Of a stretch of 25,073 nucleotides of DNA, positions 5,809 through 14,228 are shown in pieces (position 1 is the first letter of the stretch; each line of letters opens with the position of its first letter). The translations under genes and the position numbers were made by a program. The stretch is from Oscillospiraceae bacterium (GTDB lineage: Bacteria; Bacillota_A; Clostridia; Oscillospirales; Oscillospiraceae): contig SVLP01000035.1 of NCBI GenBank assembly GCA_015067895.1, positions 1 through 25,073 on the forward strand, written 5' to 3'. The notes beneath the pieces are model-generated. The model saw nothing but the letters and a program-made list of their open reading frames with translations. It ran no database searches and had not been told where the DNA came from.

Positions 5809-6943
5809 CCACGGGGCCACGTCCTTCCCCAAGCCGGAGGCCGTCCGCCGGGCGGTGGGGGAGGCCATGGCAGAGTGCGCCAACCCGGGCCGGGGCAGCC
5901 ATCCGGCGGCCCGGCTTGGCGCGGAGGTGCTCTTTTCCTGCAGGGAGGCGGCAGGGGAGCTGTTCCGGATCGAGCCGGAGAACGTGGTGCTGACCCAGAG
6001 CTGCACCCACGGCCTGAACATGGCCATCCGCACCCTCGTCCTGCCGGGGGATCGGGTGGTCATCTCCGGCTTCGAGCACAACGCCGTCACCCGGCCCCTC
6101 CACGGCCTGGGGGCACGGATCGCCGTGGCCGGACGTCGGCTCTTCGACTGGGAGGATACCCTGTGCGCCTTCCGAAGAGCACTGGATCGGGGGGCAAGCT
6201 GCGCGGTGTTCACCCATGTTTCCAACGTGTTCGGCTATATCCTTCCGGTCGAAGCCATGGCGCGGGAATGCCGCCGCCGGGGGATCCCCTTCGTGATCGA
6301 TGCCGCCCAGTCCGCCGGGGCCGTGCCCATCGATTTCGGAGCCCTCGGCGCGGACTTCATCGCCATGCCGGGCCACAAGGGGCTCCTGGGCCCCATGGGC
6401 ACGGGGCTGCTGCTCTGCGGAAGAAATCCGAAGCCCCTCCTGATGGGCGGCACCGGCAGCGAGTCCGAATCCCAGACCATGCCCAATTTCCTGCCGGACA
6501 GGGCCGAGGCGGGCACCCTGAACGTCCCCGGCTTCGCCGGGCTGGAGGCGGGCCTCCGCCTGATCCTGGAGCGGAGCCCCGCCGCCATCGGAGCCCACGA
6601 GACCGCCCTGGCGGCATATACCGCCGAAAAACTGGAGAAACTGGGCTATGAGGTCTTCACCGGCCCCCACCAGCTGGGCACCGTCTCCTTCCGGGGACAG
6701 GGCGACTGCCAGACCCTCTGCGACCGATTGGGGGAGCGGGGCTTCGCCCTCCGGGCAGGACTCCACTGCGCCCCGCTGGCCCACAAAAGCGCGGGCACAC
6801 TGAAAACCGGAACCATCCGCGCCAGCTTCGGCCACGACTCGACCCAGGCCGACGCGGACGCTCTGCTGGGAGAGATTGGAGAGTGGAGATCAAAGACCGG
6901 TAAAATCTCCACTCTTCACTCTCAACTCTCCACTCTTTTTTAA
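5795..6943 (+). CDS. Cysteine desulfurase family aminotransferase (class V, SufS/Csd-like)
   Basis: PLP enzyme expected to take sulfur (or selenium) from cysteine (or selenocysteine) and pass it to an acceptor. Landmarks: YLDHGATSFPKP at the N-terminus, TQSCTHGLNMAI (67-78), Asp169 in VIDAAQSAG, the PLP lysine Lys195 in MPGHKG, and the catalytic cysteine Cys325 in RAGLHCAPLAHKS. At 382 residues it fits the subgroup often annotated only as 'cysteine desulfurase family protein'. No IscU/SufU scaffold is adjacent; the partner here is DUF3343. The last 20 or so residues (EWRSKTGKISTLHSQLSTLF) are encoded by a CTCCACTCT-type repeat that also forms the terminator, so the natural C-terminus was probably replaced by repeat sequence. 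Confidence 0.9.
   Translation: MTYLDHGATSFPKPEAVRRAVGEAMAECANPGRGSHPAARLGAEVLFSCREAAGELFRIEPENVVLTQSCTHGLNMAIRTLVLPGDRVVISGFEHNAVTRPLHGLGARIAVAGRRLFDWEDTLCAFRRALDRGASCAVFTHVSNVFGYILPVEAMARECRRRGIPFVIDAAQSAGAVPIDFGALGADFIAMPGHKGLLGPMGTGLLLCGRNPKPLLMGGTGSESESQTMPNFLPDRAEAGTLNVPGFAGLEAGLRLILERSPAAIGAHETALAAYTAEKLEKLGYEVFTGPHQLGTVSFRGQGDCQTLCDRLGERGFALRAGLHCAPLAHKSAGTLKTGTIRASFGHDSTQADADALLGEIGEWRSKTGKISTLHSQLSTLF
6880..6941 (+). terminator. Terminator built from CTCCACTCT repeats, inside the end of the desulfurase gene
   Basis: AGAGTGGAGA (6880-6889) pairs with TCTCCACTCT (6927-6936) and is followed by TTTTTT. Two extra near-copies (CTCCACTCTTCACTCTCAAC) lie in the loop and could form an alternative hairpin with the same left arm. 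The stop codon of the desulfurase lies at the end of the T run. Confidence 0.7.
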
Positions 6944-6954
6944 CATCTTGACTC

Positions 6955-6983
6955 TTGCTATCTTTCACCCAATCCGCTATAAT
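6955..6983 (+). promoter_or_regulatory. cdaA-cdaR promoter
   Basis: TTGCTA (6955-6960) and a perfect TATAAT (6978-6983) are separated by 17 bases. A TTGACT seven bases further upstream would need a 24-base spacer and is not used. It lies just after the terminator of the preceding gene. Confidence 0.75.
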
Positions 6984-7060
6984 AGATTAGATAATAGGGT
7001 TCGTATGCGGCATTGCCGAATTCGGCCCAAATTTGAGATCAAAAGCGAGGGAAGTAAGTG

Positions 7061-7933
7061 ATGGATGCCGTTCGGGAACAGATCCAGACGATCATGAGCA
7101 TGGATCTGCGGGACATGGTCGATATTTTACTGGTGGCATATCTGATCTATCGTGTGATGCTGCTGGTGCGCACCACCGCCTCCATGCGCATTTTCAAGGG
7201 CATAATCGCCATTCTGGTGGTGGCGGCCCTGACCGAGATCTATGAGCTGCGTGCGCTGAATTTCCTGCTGGGTCAGGTGCTGGCCATAGGACTGCTGGCC
7301 ATGGTCGTCCTGTTCCAGCCGGAGCTGCGGCGGATGATGGATCATCTGGGCAGCTCTGTCAGCCTGCGTCGATTCCTGACCCCCGAGAAGAAGCTGGACG
7401 AGATGGACATGGTCATCAGCCAGACCGTCAAGGCCTGCGAGGTCATGGGCCGGGAAAAGGTTGGCGCGCTGATCGTCTTTGCCCGCACCCATCAGCTGGA
7501 TGAATATTTCAAGACCGGCACCGTCATCGACAGCCAGGTCTCCGAGCAGCTGATCCGCAACATCTTCTTCCCCAAGGCAGCGCTCCACGACGGCGCCATG
7601 ATTATCCGGGACGGCCGCATCGCCGCCGCCGGCTGCGTCATGCCCCTTTCGGACAGCCATCGGCTCAGCGCAGACCTGGGCACCCGGCACCGGGCGGGCG
7701 TGGGCACCAGCGAGGCCAGCGACGCCGTGGTGGTCATCGTCTCCGAGGAGACGGGCACCATCTCCGTGGCCGTGGGCGGCATGCTCAAGCGCCATCTGGC
7801 CCCCCAGACCCTGGAGCGGCTGCTGCGCCAGGAGCTGCTGAAGGAGGAATCCCAGAAGCAGGAGCACAAGCTCGTCACCGCCATGAAGAAGGTCATGCTG
7901 ACCGGTAAGGAGGATCCCCATGACAAGAAATAA
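7061..7933 (+). CDS. cdaA: Diadenylate cyclase CdaA
   Basis: Membrane-bound enzyme that makes cyclic di-AMP from two ATP; the messenger controls potassium/osmolyte balance and wall homeostasis in Firmicutes. About three N-terminal membrane helices (residues 20-85) precede the DAC domain, which has both catalytic motifs: DGA at 177-179 (LHDGAMII) and RHR at 209-211 (GTRHRAG). The length of 290 residues is standard. The ATG at 7061 is preceded by GAGGGAAG; the GTG immediately upstream is a less likely start. It overlaps cdaR by 14 bases, as expected for the conserved regulator pair. Confidence 0.96.
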   Translation: MDAVREQIQTIMSMDLRDMVDILLVAYLIYRVMLLVRTTASMRIFKGIIAILVVAALTEIYELRALNFLLGQVLAIGLLAMVVLFQPELRRMMDHLGSSVSLRRFLTPEKKLDEMDMVISQTVKACEVMGREKVGALIVFARTHQLDEYFKTGTVIDSQVSEQLIRNIFFPKAALHDGAMIIRDGRIAAAGCVMPLSDSHRLSADLGTRHRAGVGTSEASDAVVVIVSEETGTISVAVGGMLKRHLAPQTLERLLRQELLKEESQKQEHKLVTAMKKVMLTGKEDPHDKK

Positions 7934-9161
7934 GCTTGGCAATTTCCTTCTTGCCCTGGCCATCGCCCTGGGCCTGTGGCTGTACGTGGTCAACTATATC
8001 AATACGGACTATGAGCAGACCCTCTACAATGTACCGGTGGGTCTGGAGGGACAGAGCATCCTCACCGCCGACCGGGGCTTCATGATCCTCAGCGAGGATG
8101 AATACCGGGTCAACATCACCGTCTCCGGCAGCCGCCAGGATGTCAGCAAGGTCAATTCCGGCAACATCCAGCTGGTGGCGGATCTGTCCAAGATCTCCGA
8201 GCCGGGCGAGCACAAGCTGACCTACAATGTCATCTTCCCCGGCGACGTGCCCACGGGCTCCGTCTCCGCCCAGAAGGATCCGGATCGGGTCACCGTGGTG
8301 GTGGCCAAGCGGAAGACCAAGGAGATCCCCGTGACCCTCAGCTACCTGGGGGACGTTCCGGCGGACTACATCAAGGATACCGCTGCCGTGGATCTGGACT
8401 ACGACTATGTGGAGATCACCGGCCCGGAGGAGGTGGTGGACAGGATCGACCACGCGGCCATCACCGTCAACTGCGAGGGCCGCACCGAGTCCATCTACGA
8501 GAGCTACCGCTATGAGCTCCAGGACAAGGCGGGCCAGCCCGTGGACGCGGGCTTCATCACCACCAACGTCTCCGAGGTTCGGGTCTACCTGCCCGTGGTC
8601 ATGGTCAAGCAGATCCCCCTGAGCGTCACATTGGTGGACGGCGGCGGCGCCACCGCAGCCACCACCAAGCTGGACTTCGATCCCGTCCAGATCAGCATCA
8701 GCGGCAGCGAGACTGCCCTGGCTGCGCTGGAGAAGCTGGATCTGGGCACCATTGACCTGTCCCAGATCACCCAGGATCAGGAGCTGACCTTTGACATCAC
8801 CCTGCCCGAGGGCGTCACCAATGTGAGCAACCTGCCCACCGCCACGGTGCGCATCAGCTTCCCGAAGCTGGCAACCCGGGAGTTCACCATCACCGAGTTC
8901 GATCCTCTGAATCTGGCCCCCGGCATGACCTGGGAGCCCCTGACCAAGCAGCTCACCATCACCGTCCGGGGCCTGAAGGCGGAGGTACAGCGGCTGAACG
9001 CGGCGGACATCATCGCCCAGATCGACCTGGGCGGCGTGGAGAACACCTCCGCTGTGGAGCCCACCATCGTCTTCCCCAAGAGCTACGAGAGCCTGGGCGT
9101 ACTGGGCAGCTACAGCGTATCGGTGCAGGTCACGCCGATGGAGAGTATCACGGAGGAATGA
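7920..9161 (+). CDS. cdaR: CdaA regulatory protein CdaR (YbbR-domain protein)
   Basis: Extracytoplasmic regulator of CdaA. One N-terminal membrane helix (about residues 6-27, NFLLALAIALGLWLYVVNY) is followed by a long outside region of tandem YbbR beta-repeats; I count about four by their recurring (V/I)P(V/L) strand starts, such as YNVPVGLEG, KEIPVTLSY and KQIPLSVTL. The 413-residue length fits. The start overlaps the cdaA end by 14 bases. In most Firmicutes the next gene is glmM; here an RseC-like gene follows one base after the stop. Confidence 0.93.
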   Translation: MTRNKLGNFLLALAIALGLWLYVVNYINTDYEQTLYNVPVGLEGQSILTADRGFMILSEDEYRVNITVSGSRQDVSKVNSGNIQLVADLSKISEPGEHKLTYNVIFPGDVPTGSVSAQKDPDRVTVVVAKRKTKEIPVTLSYLGDVPADYIKDTAAVDLDYDYVEITGPEEVVDRIDHAAITVNCEGRTESIYESYRYELQDKAGQPVDAGFITTNVSEVRVYLPVVMVKQIPLSVTLVDGGGATAATTKLDFDPVQISISGSETALAALEKLDLGTIDLSQITQDQELTFDITLPEGVTNVSNLPTATVRISFPKLATREFTITEFDPLNLAPGMTWEPLTKQLTITVRGLKAEVQRLNAADIIAQIDLGGVENTSAVEPTIVFPKSYESLGVLGSYSVSVQVTPMESITEE

Positions 9162-9162
9162 T

Positions 9163-9582
9163 ATGGAACAAATCGTAAGAGTGCACCGCCTGCGCGAGGA
9201 TGGCCGTGCGGACATCATCCTGGTGCGGGAGAGTGCCTGCTCCGGCGACTGCCACAAGTGCTCCGGCTGCGGCGCTGCCAAGGAGACCATGATCGTGGCC
9301 GCCGACAATCCCATCAAGGCCCAGGTGGGCGACTTCGTCACCCTGACCTCGGACACGGCCTCCGTCATGAAGGCGGTGGTGGCCGTGTATCTGGTGCCCA
9401 TGGTGCTGTTTTTCGCGGGCTATGCCCTGGGTGCGTACATGGGCTGGAGTGGCGGACTGGTGGGAAGCCTGGGCTTCGTGCTGGGCGTTTGCTTTGCCGT
9501 CTGGTTCGACCGGCACACCGCCAAAAAGAACGATACCGTATATACGATCACGGGCTACGCCCCCGGACAGGGCCACGCCTGA
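9163..9582 (+). CDS. RseC/SoxR-reducing-system family membrane protein
   Basis: 139-residue integral membrane protein of the RseC family (PF04246), whose members are linked to Rnf-type electron transfer and SoxR reduction. The N-terminal cytoplasmic part has the cysteine cluster Cys26, Cys30, Cys33, Cys36 (ACSGDCHKCSGCGAA), which could bind a metal or Fe-S centre. Two membrane helices follow at about residues 67-88 and 93-113. The start is one base after the cdaR stop, with GGAGGAAT upstream, so it is co-translated with the c-di-AMP genes. No rnf genes are in the window, so its partner is unknown. The general family call is firm; the specific role is not. Confidence 0.85.
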   Translation: MEQIVRVHRLREDGRADIILVRESACSGDCHKCSGCGAAKETMIVAADNPIKAQVGDFVTLTSDTASVMKAVVAVYLVPMVLFFAGYALGAYMGWSGGLVGSLGFVLGVCFAVWFDRHTAKKNDTVYTITGYAPGQGHA

Positions 9583-9598
9583 CAGGAGATGAAGAACA

Positions 9599-10477
9599 TT
9601 GGTTAAAAGTATGACTGGCTATGGCCGCGCCGTGGAGACGGTGAACGGCCGGGAATTTACCGTTGAGATCCGATCCGTCAACAACCGTTACTTGGACTGC
9701 ACCGTCAAGCTGCCCCGGAGCTTCTCCTTCGCGGAGGAGGCCGTCAAGGCCGCCGTCAAGGCCGCCGTGTCCCGGGGCAAGGTGGATGTCTACATCAGCG
9801 TCCGCTCCGAGACCGAGGCGGATGTGCAGGTGACCCTGAACCGGCCCGTGCTGGAGGGGTATCTCGCCGCCATGCGCCAGATGGTGGCCGATTACGGCGT
9901 CACCGACGACATCAGCGTCACCGCCCTGAGCCGCATGAGCGACGTCTTCGTGGTGGAAAAGCCCCAGGCCGACGAGGATCAGCTGAAGGCTGACCTGCTG
10001 AGCGTGGTGGACAAGGCCCTCTCTGCCTACGATGCCATGCGCTGCACCGAGGGTCTGGCCCTGGAGCACGACCTGCGCAGCCGCGCCGCCACCATCCTGG
10101 AGCTGGTTTCCCAGGTGGAGGAGCTGAACCCCAAGACCGTCTCCGACTACCGCCGGCGTCTGGAGGAGAAGATGCGCGAAGTCCTGGAGAACAAGTCCAT
10201 CGACGAGAGCCGCATCCTGACCGAGGCCGCCATCTTCGCGGACAAGGTCGCCGTGGATGAGGAGACCGTCCGCCTGCGCAGCCACTTAGAGCAGATGGAT
10301 GCCATGCTGTCCGGCTCCGGCGGCGTGGGCCGGAAGCTGGACTTCCTGCTGCAGGAGATGAACCGGGAGGCCAACACCACCGGCTCCAAGTGCTCCGACG
10401 TCAAGGTGGCCCGCATCGTGGTGGACATCAAGGCGGAGCTGGAAAAGATCCGCGAGCAGACCCAGAACATCGAATAA
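9599..10477 (+). CDS. yicC: YicC/YloC family endoribonuclease
   Basis: Member of the YicC family, whose founding proteins act as endoribonucleases in RNA turnover. The N-terminus SMTGYGRAVETVNGREFTVEIRSVNNRYLD is diagnostic, and the C-terminal domain (DUF1732) ends with GSKCSDVKVARIVVDIKAELEKIREQTQNIE. The length is 292 residues. The TTG at 9599 is taken as the start because AGGAG lies 10 bases upstream; the first ATG (9611) would be 22 bases away. It is followed by remA and gmk, as in Bacillus, but a 170-bp repeat element separates it from remA. Confidence 0.93.
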   Translation: MVKSMTGYGRAVETVNGREFTVEIRSVNNRYLDCTVKLPRSFSFAEEAVKAAVKAAVSRGKVDVYISVRSETEADVQVTLNRPVLEGYLAAMRQMVADYGVTDDISVTALSRMSDVFVVEKPQADEDQLKADLLSVVDKALSAYDAMRCTEGLALEHDLRSRAATILELVSQVEELNPKTVSDYRRRLEEKMREVLENKSIDESRILTEAAIFADKVAVDEETVRLRSHLEQMDAMLSGSGGVGRKLDFLLQEMNREANTTGSKCSDVKVARIVVDIKAELEKIREQTQNIE

Positions 10478-10486
10478 GCACCCAAG

Positions 10487-10655
10487 GCCCTCCCCTTTGG
10501 GGAGGGTGCCCCCGAAGGGGGCGGGTGAGGTGCGGTACGGCGTTCTGTTTTGCTGGAGCTTGCGGCGAATGCGTACTGCTTAAGAGCCTCATCCGTCTTT
10601 TTGCGCCGCCCATAAGGCGGCGGCGCAAAAAGCCACCTTCCCCAAAGGGGAAGGC
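10487..10655. repeat. R-spacer-L structured repeat element between yicC and remA
   Basis: The outer ends are inverted copies that are each palindromic (GCCCTCCCCTTTGGGGAGGG at the left; the complement of the right end reads GCCTTCCCCTTTGGGGAAGG). Next inwards come unlike but well-paired second hairpins (CCCCC-GAA-GGGGG at left; a GCGCCGCC-type stem flanked by TTTTT/AAAAA at right), then GGGTGAGG facing CCTCATCC. About 55 unstructured bases lie in the centre. It starts nine bases after the yicC stop and ends just before the remA ribosome site, inside the operon, with no T run on the coding strand. Confidence 0.82.
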
Positions 10656-10680
10656 AAGTATCAGGATAAAGAGGTAACAC

Positions 10681-10944
10681 ATGAAACTCATCAACATAGG
10701 ATTTGGCAACCTGGTGGCGGCGAACCGGCTGCTGGCGGTGGTGAGCCCCGACTCTGCACCCATCAAGCGGGTGATCCAGGAGGCCCGGGAGCGACAGATG
10801 CTCATCGACGCCAGCTTTGGCCGCAAGACCGCGTCTGTGCTGCTGATGGACACGGATCACGTGATCCTGTCCGCCATGACCCCCGAGGTCATCGGCCAGC
10901 GCAGCCAGGAACAGCTTCGCAGATATGAGGAGGATGAAATTTGA
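10681..10944 (+). CDS. remA: RemA-like DNA-binding regulator (DUF370)
   Basis: 87-residue protein of the DUF370/RemA family; in Bacillus subtilis RemA activates biofilm-matrix and osmoprotection genes. It begins with the typical [30 protein letters not shown] and has the conserved [23 protein letters not shown]. It lies between yicC and gmk, the classic location, and its stop overlaps the gmk start. AAGAGGT precedes the ATG. Whether it controls matrix genes in this organism is not shown. Confidence 0.93.
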   Translation: MKLINIGFGNLVAANRLLAVVSPDSAPIKRVIQEARERQMLIDASFGRKTASVLLMDTDHVILSAMTPEVIGQRSQEQLRRYEEDEI

Positions 10945-11486
10945 GCAAGATCTTTGTTTTCTCCGGCGCATCCGGCGTCGGCAAGAGCTCGGCATTGAAG
11001 CAGGTCATGGCGGCGCGGGAGGATCTGCGCTTCTCCGTCTCTGCCACCACCCGTGATCCCCGTCCCGGCGAGATCGACGGTGTCCACTATTTCTTCGTCA
11101 CCCGGGAGCACTTTGAGCAGATGATCGAGGATCGTCAGCTCCTGGAGTACGACGCCCACCACAACAACCTCTACGGCACCCCAAAGGCTCAGCTGGCCGG
11201 TGAGAAGCATGTCGTCCTGGACATCGAGCCCAACGGCGCCTTCCAGGTCAAGCGCAATTACCCCGACGCTGCCCTGATCTTCGTCACGCCGCCCAGTCTG
11301 GAGGAGCTGGAGCGCCGCCTCAGAGGCCGGGGCGACACCCCCGAGGAGCAGATCGCCGTCCGCATGGAGCGGGCCAAGTGGGAGATCGCCCAGTCTGACC
11401 ACTATGACTATGTGGTACTCAACGACACCCTGGATCGCTGCGTGGCGGAGATCCTGGACATCATCGACTACGAGATCAAGAAGTAA
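10941..11486 (+). CDS. gmk: Guanylate kinase
   Basis: Phosphorylates GMP to GDP with ATP. The P-loop GASGVGKSS is at residues 9-17, followed by [22 protein letters not shown] (GMP-binding region), [16 protein letters not shown], and the lid-region arginines in [21 protein letters not shown]. It has 181 residues, somewhat shorter than the usual 200 or so, with a truncated N-terminus and [12 protein letters not shown] in place of the common LDIDVQGA. The TTG at 10941 is the start because AGGAGG (10928-10933) is seven bases upstream; it overlaps the remA stop. Confidence 0.93.
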   Translation: MSKIFVFSGASGVGKSSALKQVMAAREDLRFSVSATTRDPRPGEIDGVHYFFVTREHFEQMIEDRQLLEYDAHHNNLYGTPKAQLAGEKHVVLDIEPNGAFQVKRNYPDAALIFVTPPSLEELERRLRGRGDTPEEQIAVRMERAKWEIAQSDHYDYVVLNDTLDRCVAEILDIIDYEIKK

Positions 11487-11521
11487 CATCCATCAACATT
11501 TGAATTTGGAGGAATTTATCT

Positions 11522-11728
11522 ATGCTGTACCCCCCTATTGCTGACCTGCTGGAGCAGGTGGACGGCCGTTATCTGCTGGTGAACGTGGTGGCCAAGCGCG
11601 CCCGCCAGATCGCCCTGGAGGCCAACGAATTCGGCGAGGAGCTGCCCGAAAAGCCCGTCACCATGGCCATCAAGGAAGTGGCCGACGGCAAGCTGACTGC
11701 CACGTTGAAGGAAGAGTATCTGAAGTAA
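11522..11728 (+). CDS. rpoZ: RNA polymerase omega subunit
   Basis: Small RNA polymerase subunit of 68 residues that helps assemble the beta-prime subunit. Family features are the N-terminal YPPIADLLEQVDGRYLLVNVVAKRARQIA and the acidic/Lys C-terminal part. GGAGG lies just ahead of the ATG. It sits in the standard position after gmk. In Bacillus coaBC would come next; here priA follows directly. Confidence 0.92.
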   Translation: MLYPPIADLLEQVDGRYLLVNVVAKRARQIALEANEFGEELPEKPVTMAIKEVADGKLTATLKEEYLK

Positions 11729-11758
11729 TCACGCCGTGCGGGAAAGGAGGGGACTTGT

Positions 11759-14200
11759 TTGATCGCAAAGATCGCGGTGAGTGCCGCCCGGTTTTCCATC
11801 GACAAGCCCTATTCCTACCGCTTCGGCCAGGACATGACCCTCGCGCCCGGCATCCGGGTGATGGTTCCCTTCGGCCCCGGCAACCGCCGGACGGAGGGCG
11901 TCGTCCTGAGCGTCGAGGCCGGGGACGAGTCGAAGCTGAAGGCTGTTTTGCAGCAGCTGGACGCGGAGCCCCTGATCTCCGGGACGATGCTGCGCCTTGC
12001 CGCCTTCCTCCGGGAGCGGTATTTCTGCACCTTCGTCGACGCCATCCGGGCCATGCTGCCCGCACCCCTGTGGTTTCGCACCCTGGAGCGGTTCACCCTG
12101 GCCGAGGGGCGGCCCTGGGAAGGGAAGACCATCCGCCAGCCCGACGCCCCGGCGATTTTAGAGTTTCTGGAATCGGTGGGCGGCGAAAGCGACGCGGAGC
12201 ACCTGAAATCCGTCGTTCCCGAGGAGGATGCCCTGGAAAAGGCCCTCGGGTACCTGCTGAAAAAGAAATGGATCACCACGGAATCGGACTTCCTGCGCAG
12301 AACCGGCGATAAGTCGGAGCAGATCGCGACACTGGCCGCGTCTGCGGAGGAAGCCCAGGCCTTCGCCGCCAGCCGTCCCAAGGGGGCAGCCATGCAGAAG
12401 GCGGTGCTGGAGCTGCTGTGCAGCGTCGGCAGCGCGGCGGTGAAGGACATCTGCTACTATACCGGCGCATCCACCCAGACGGTGAAGCGCCTTGCAACTC
12501 TGGGCTATCTGAGTCTGAGCACCCGCCCGGTGCTCCGCTGCCGCCAGATCACCCCGGCAAAGCTGGAGGGGCCCCTGCTCCTCAATGACGAGCAGCAGTC
12601 GGCCTTCGACGGTCTCTGGGCCCAGGCCAATCAGGAAAAGCCCGGCGTGGCCCTCCTGTACGGTGTCACCGGCTCCGGCAAGACCTCGGTCTACCTGAAG
12701 CTGATCGAGCGGTGCCTGGAATCCGGCAAAAGTGCCATGCTCCTGGTGCCCGAGATCGCCCTGACGCCCCAGCTGCTGAGCATCCTGGCTGCCCATTTCG
12801 GCGACCAGATCGCGCTGCTCCACAGCTCCCTGAGCGCGGGCGAGCGGAGCGACCAGTGGAAGCGGCTCAATTCCGGCGACGCAAGAGTTGCCGTTGGCAC
12901 CCGCTCGGCGGTCTTTGCCCCCTGCCAAAACCTCGGCCTGATTATTATGGACGAGGAGCAGGAGCATAGTTACCGCTCCGAGCAATCCCCCCGCTATTCC
13001 GCCAAGGAGGTCGCCATCTGGCGCGGCAGCCACGAGAAGGCCCTGGTGCTTCTCGGCTCCGCCACCCCCAGCATCGAGACCATGTCCCGTGCAAGGAACG
13101 GCGACTACCGCCTTTACGAGCTCAGCCGCCGCTTCGGCGGACGGAGCCTGCCCCGGGTGGAGATCGTGGACATGAAGGAGGAGCTGAAATCGGGCAACGA
13201 TTCGCCTTTCTCCAATTTTCTCCTGGACGCCATGCGGGACAACCTCTCCCGGGGCGACCAGACCATTTTGTTTCTCAACCGCCGGGGCAATTCCCGGGCT
13301 CTGGTCTGCATCGACTGCCGCAAGAGCCCCGAATGCCCCCGCTGCTCCAACCGCCTGACCTTCCACTCCGCCAACGCCCGGCTCATGTGCCACTACTGCG
13401 GCCATTCCCAGCGGGTCACAGACCGGTGCCCCGCGTGCGGCGGCCCCATGAAGCCCCTGGGCGTGGGCACCCAGAAGATCCAGGAGGCCCTGGAATTCGA
13501 GTTCCCCGACACCGAGGTGCTGCGCATGGACGCGGACACGGTCAGCGCGGTGAACACCCACGAAAAGCTGCTGGATCGCTTCAAAAACGAAAAGATCCCC
13601 ATCCTCATCGGCACCCAAATGGTGGCCAAGGGCCTGAACCTGCCCGACGTGACCCTGGTGGGTGTGCTGGATGCGGACTTGAGTCTCTACGCCGACAGCT
13701 ACCGGGCGGCGGAGACCACCTTCAACATGCTGACCCAGGTGGTGGGCCGGGCAGGCCGGGGCGACCGTCCCGGACGGGCCGTGATCCAGACCCTGGTTCC
13801 CGAGCACCGGATCATCAACCTGGCGGCAAGACAGGACTACGACGGCTTCTTCGAGCTGGAGTCCGGCCTGCGCCGGGTCACACAGTCGCCCCCCTACGGC
13901 GACATCGCCCACATCACCTTCACCGGCGAGAACGAGGGCGCGGTGATGCGGGGCGCTGCCATGTTCCGGGACAGCCTGGATGCATGGCTGAAGCAGAATG
14001 GGGTAGGGGAGTTCGCCCTCCTGGGCCCGGCCCCCTGCCCGATCATGAAGATCAACTACAATTTCCGTTACCGTCTGACCCTGCGCTGCGCCGTCACCCG
14101 GCCCGTCCGGCTGATGCTGGCTCAGCTCCTGCGGCTGTTCCAGCAGGATCGGCAGCACCGTGGCGTCAACGCATGGATCGATGTGAACGGCTTCGATTAA
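11759..14200 (+). CDS. priA: Primosomal protein N' (replication restart helicase PriA)
   Basis: Superfamily-2 3'-to-5' DNA helicase that reloads the replisome at stalled forks. At 813 residues it has an N-terminal DNA-binding part, Walker A GVTGSGKTS (302-310), the DEAH-like DEEQEHSY (398-405; DEEH is commoner), GSATPS (motif III), and eight zinc-site cysteines at 517, 520, 526, 529, 544, 547, 557 and 560. Motifs V-VI appear as IGTQMVAKGLNLPDVTLVGV and QVVGRAGRGDRPG. The start is TTG at 11759, eight bases after AAAGGAGG. It follows rpoZ closely and precedes def, as in other Firmicutes. Confidence 0.95.
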   Translation: MIAKIAVSAARFSIDKPYSYRFGQDMTLAPGIRVMVPFGPGNRRTEGVVLSVEAGDESKLKAVLQQLDAEPLISGTMLRLAAFLRERYFCTFVDAIRAMLPAPLWFRTLERFTLAEGRPWEGKTIRQPDAPAILEFLESVGGESDAEHLKSVVPEEDALEKALGYLLKKKWITTESDFLRRTGDKSEQIATLAASAEEAQAFAASRPKGAAMQKAVLELLCSVGSAAVKDICYYTGASTQTVKRLATLGYLSLSTRPVLRCRQITPAKLEGPLLLNDEQQSAFDGLWAQANQEKPGVALLYGVTGSGKTSVYLKLIERCLESGKSAMLLVPEIALTPQLLSILAAHFGDQIALLHSSLSAGERSDQWKRLNSGDARVAVGTRSAVFAPCQNLGLIIMDEEQEHSYRSEQSPRYSAKEVAIWRGSHEKALVLLGSATPSIETMSRARNGDYRLYELSRRFGGRSLPRVEIVDMKEELKSGNDSPFSNFLLDAMRDNLSRGDQTILFLNRRGNSRALVCIDCRKSPECPRCSNRLTFHSANARLMCHYCGHSQRVTDRCPACGGPMKPLGVGTQKIQEALEFEFPDTEVLRMDADTVSAVNTHEKLLDRFKNEKIPILIGTQMVAKGLNLPDVTLVGVLDADLSLYADSYRAAETTFNMLTQVVGRAGRGDRPGRAVIQTLVPEHRIINLAARQDYDGFFELESGLRRVTQSPPYGDIAHITFTGENEGAVMRGAAMFRDSLDAWLKQNGVGEFALLGPAPCPIMKINYNFRYRLTLRCAVTRPVRLMLAQLLRLFQQDRQHRGVNAWIDVNGFD

Positions 14201-14228
14201 TACTACTATAATAATGTGAGGTACTGTT

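Noticed and set aside
6948..6983. TTGACT as -35 of the cdaA promoter
   Set aside because: Spacer to TATAAT would be 24 bases; TTGCTA gives 17.
12158..14158. Long open frame opposite priA
   Set aside because: Antisense shadow with no ribosome site or family motifs; priA is complete.
14184..14212. Promoter ahead of def (TATAAT at 14207)
   Set aside because: No acceptable -35 box at the right distance; the AT-rich bases are probably only an intergenic spacer in the operon.
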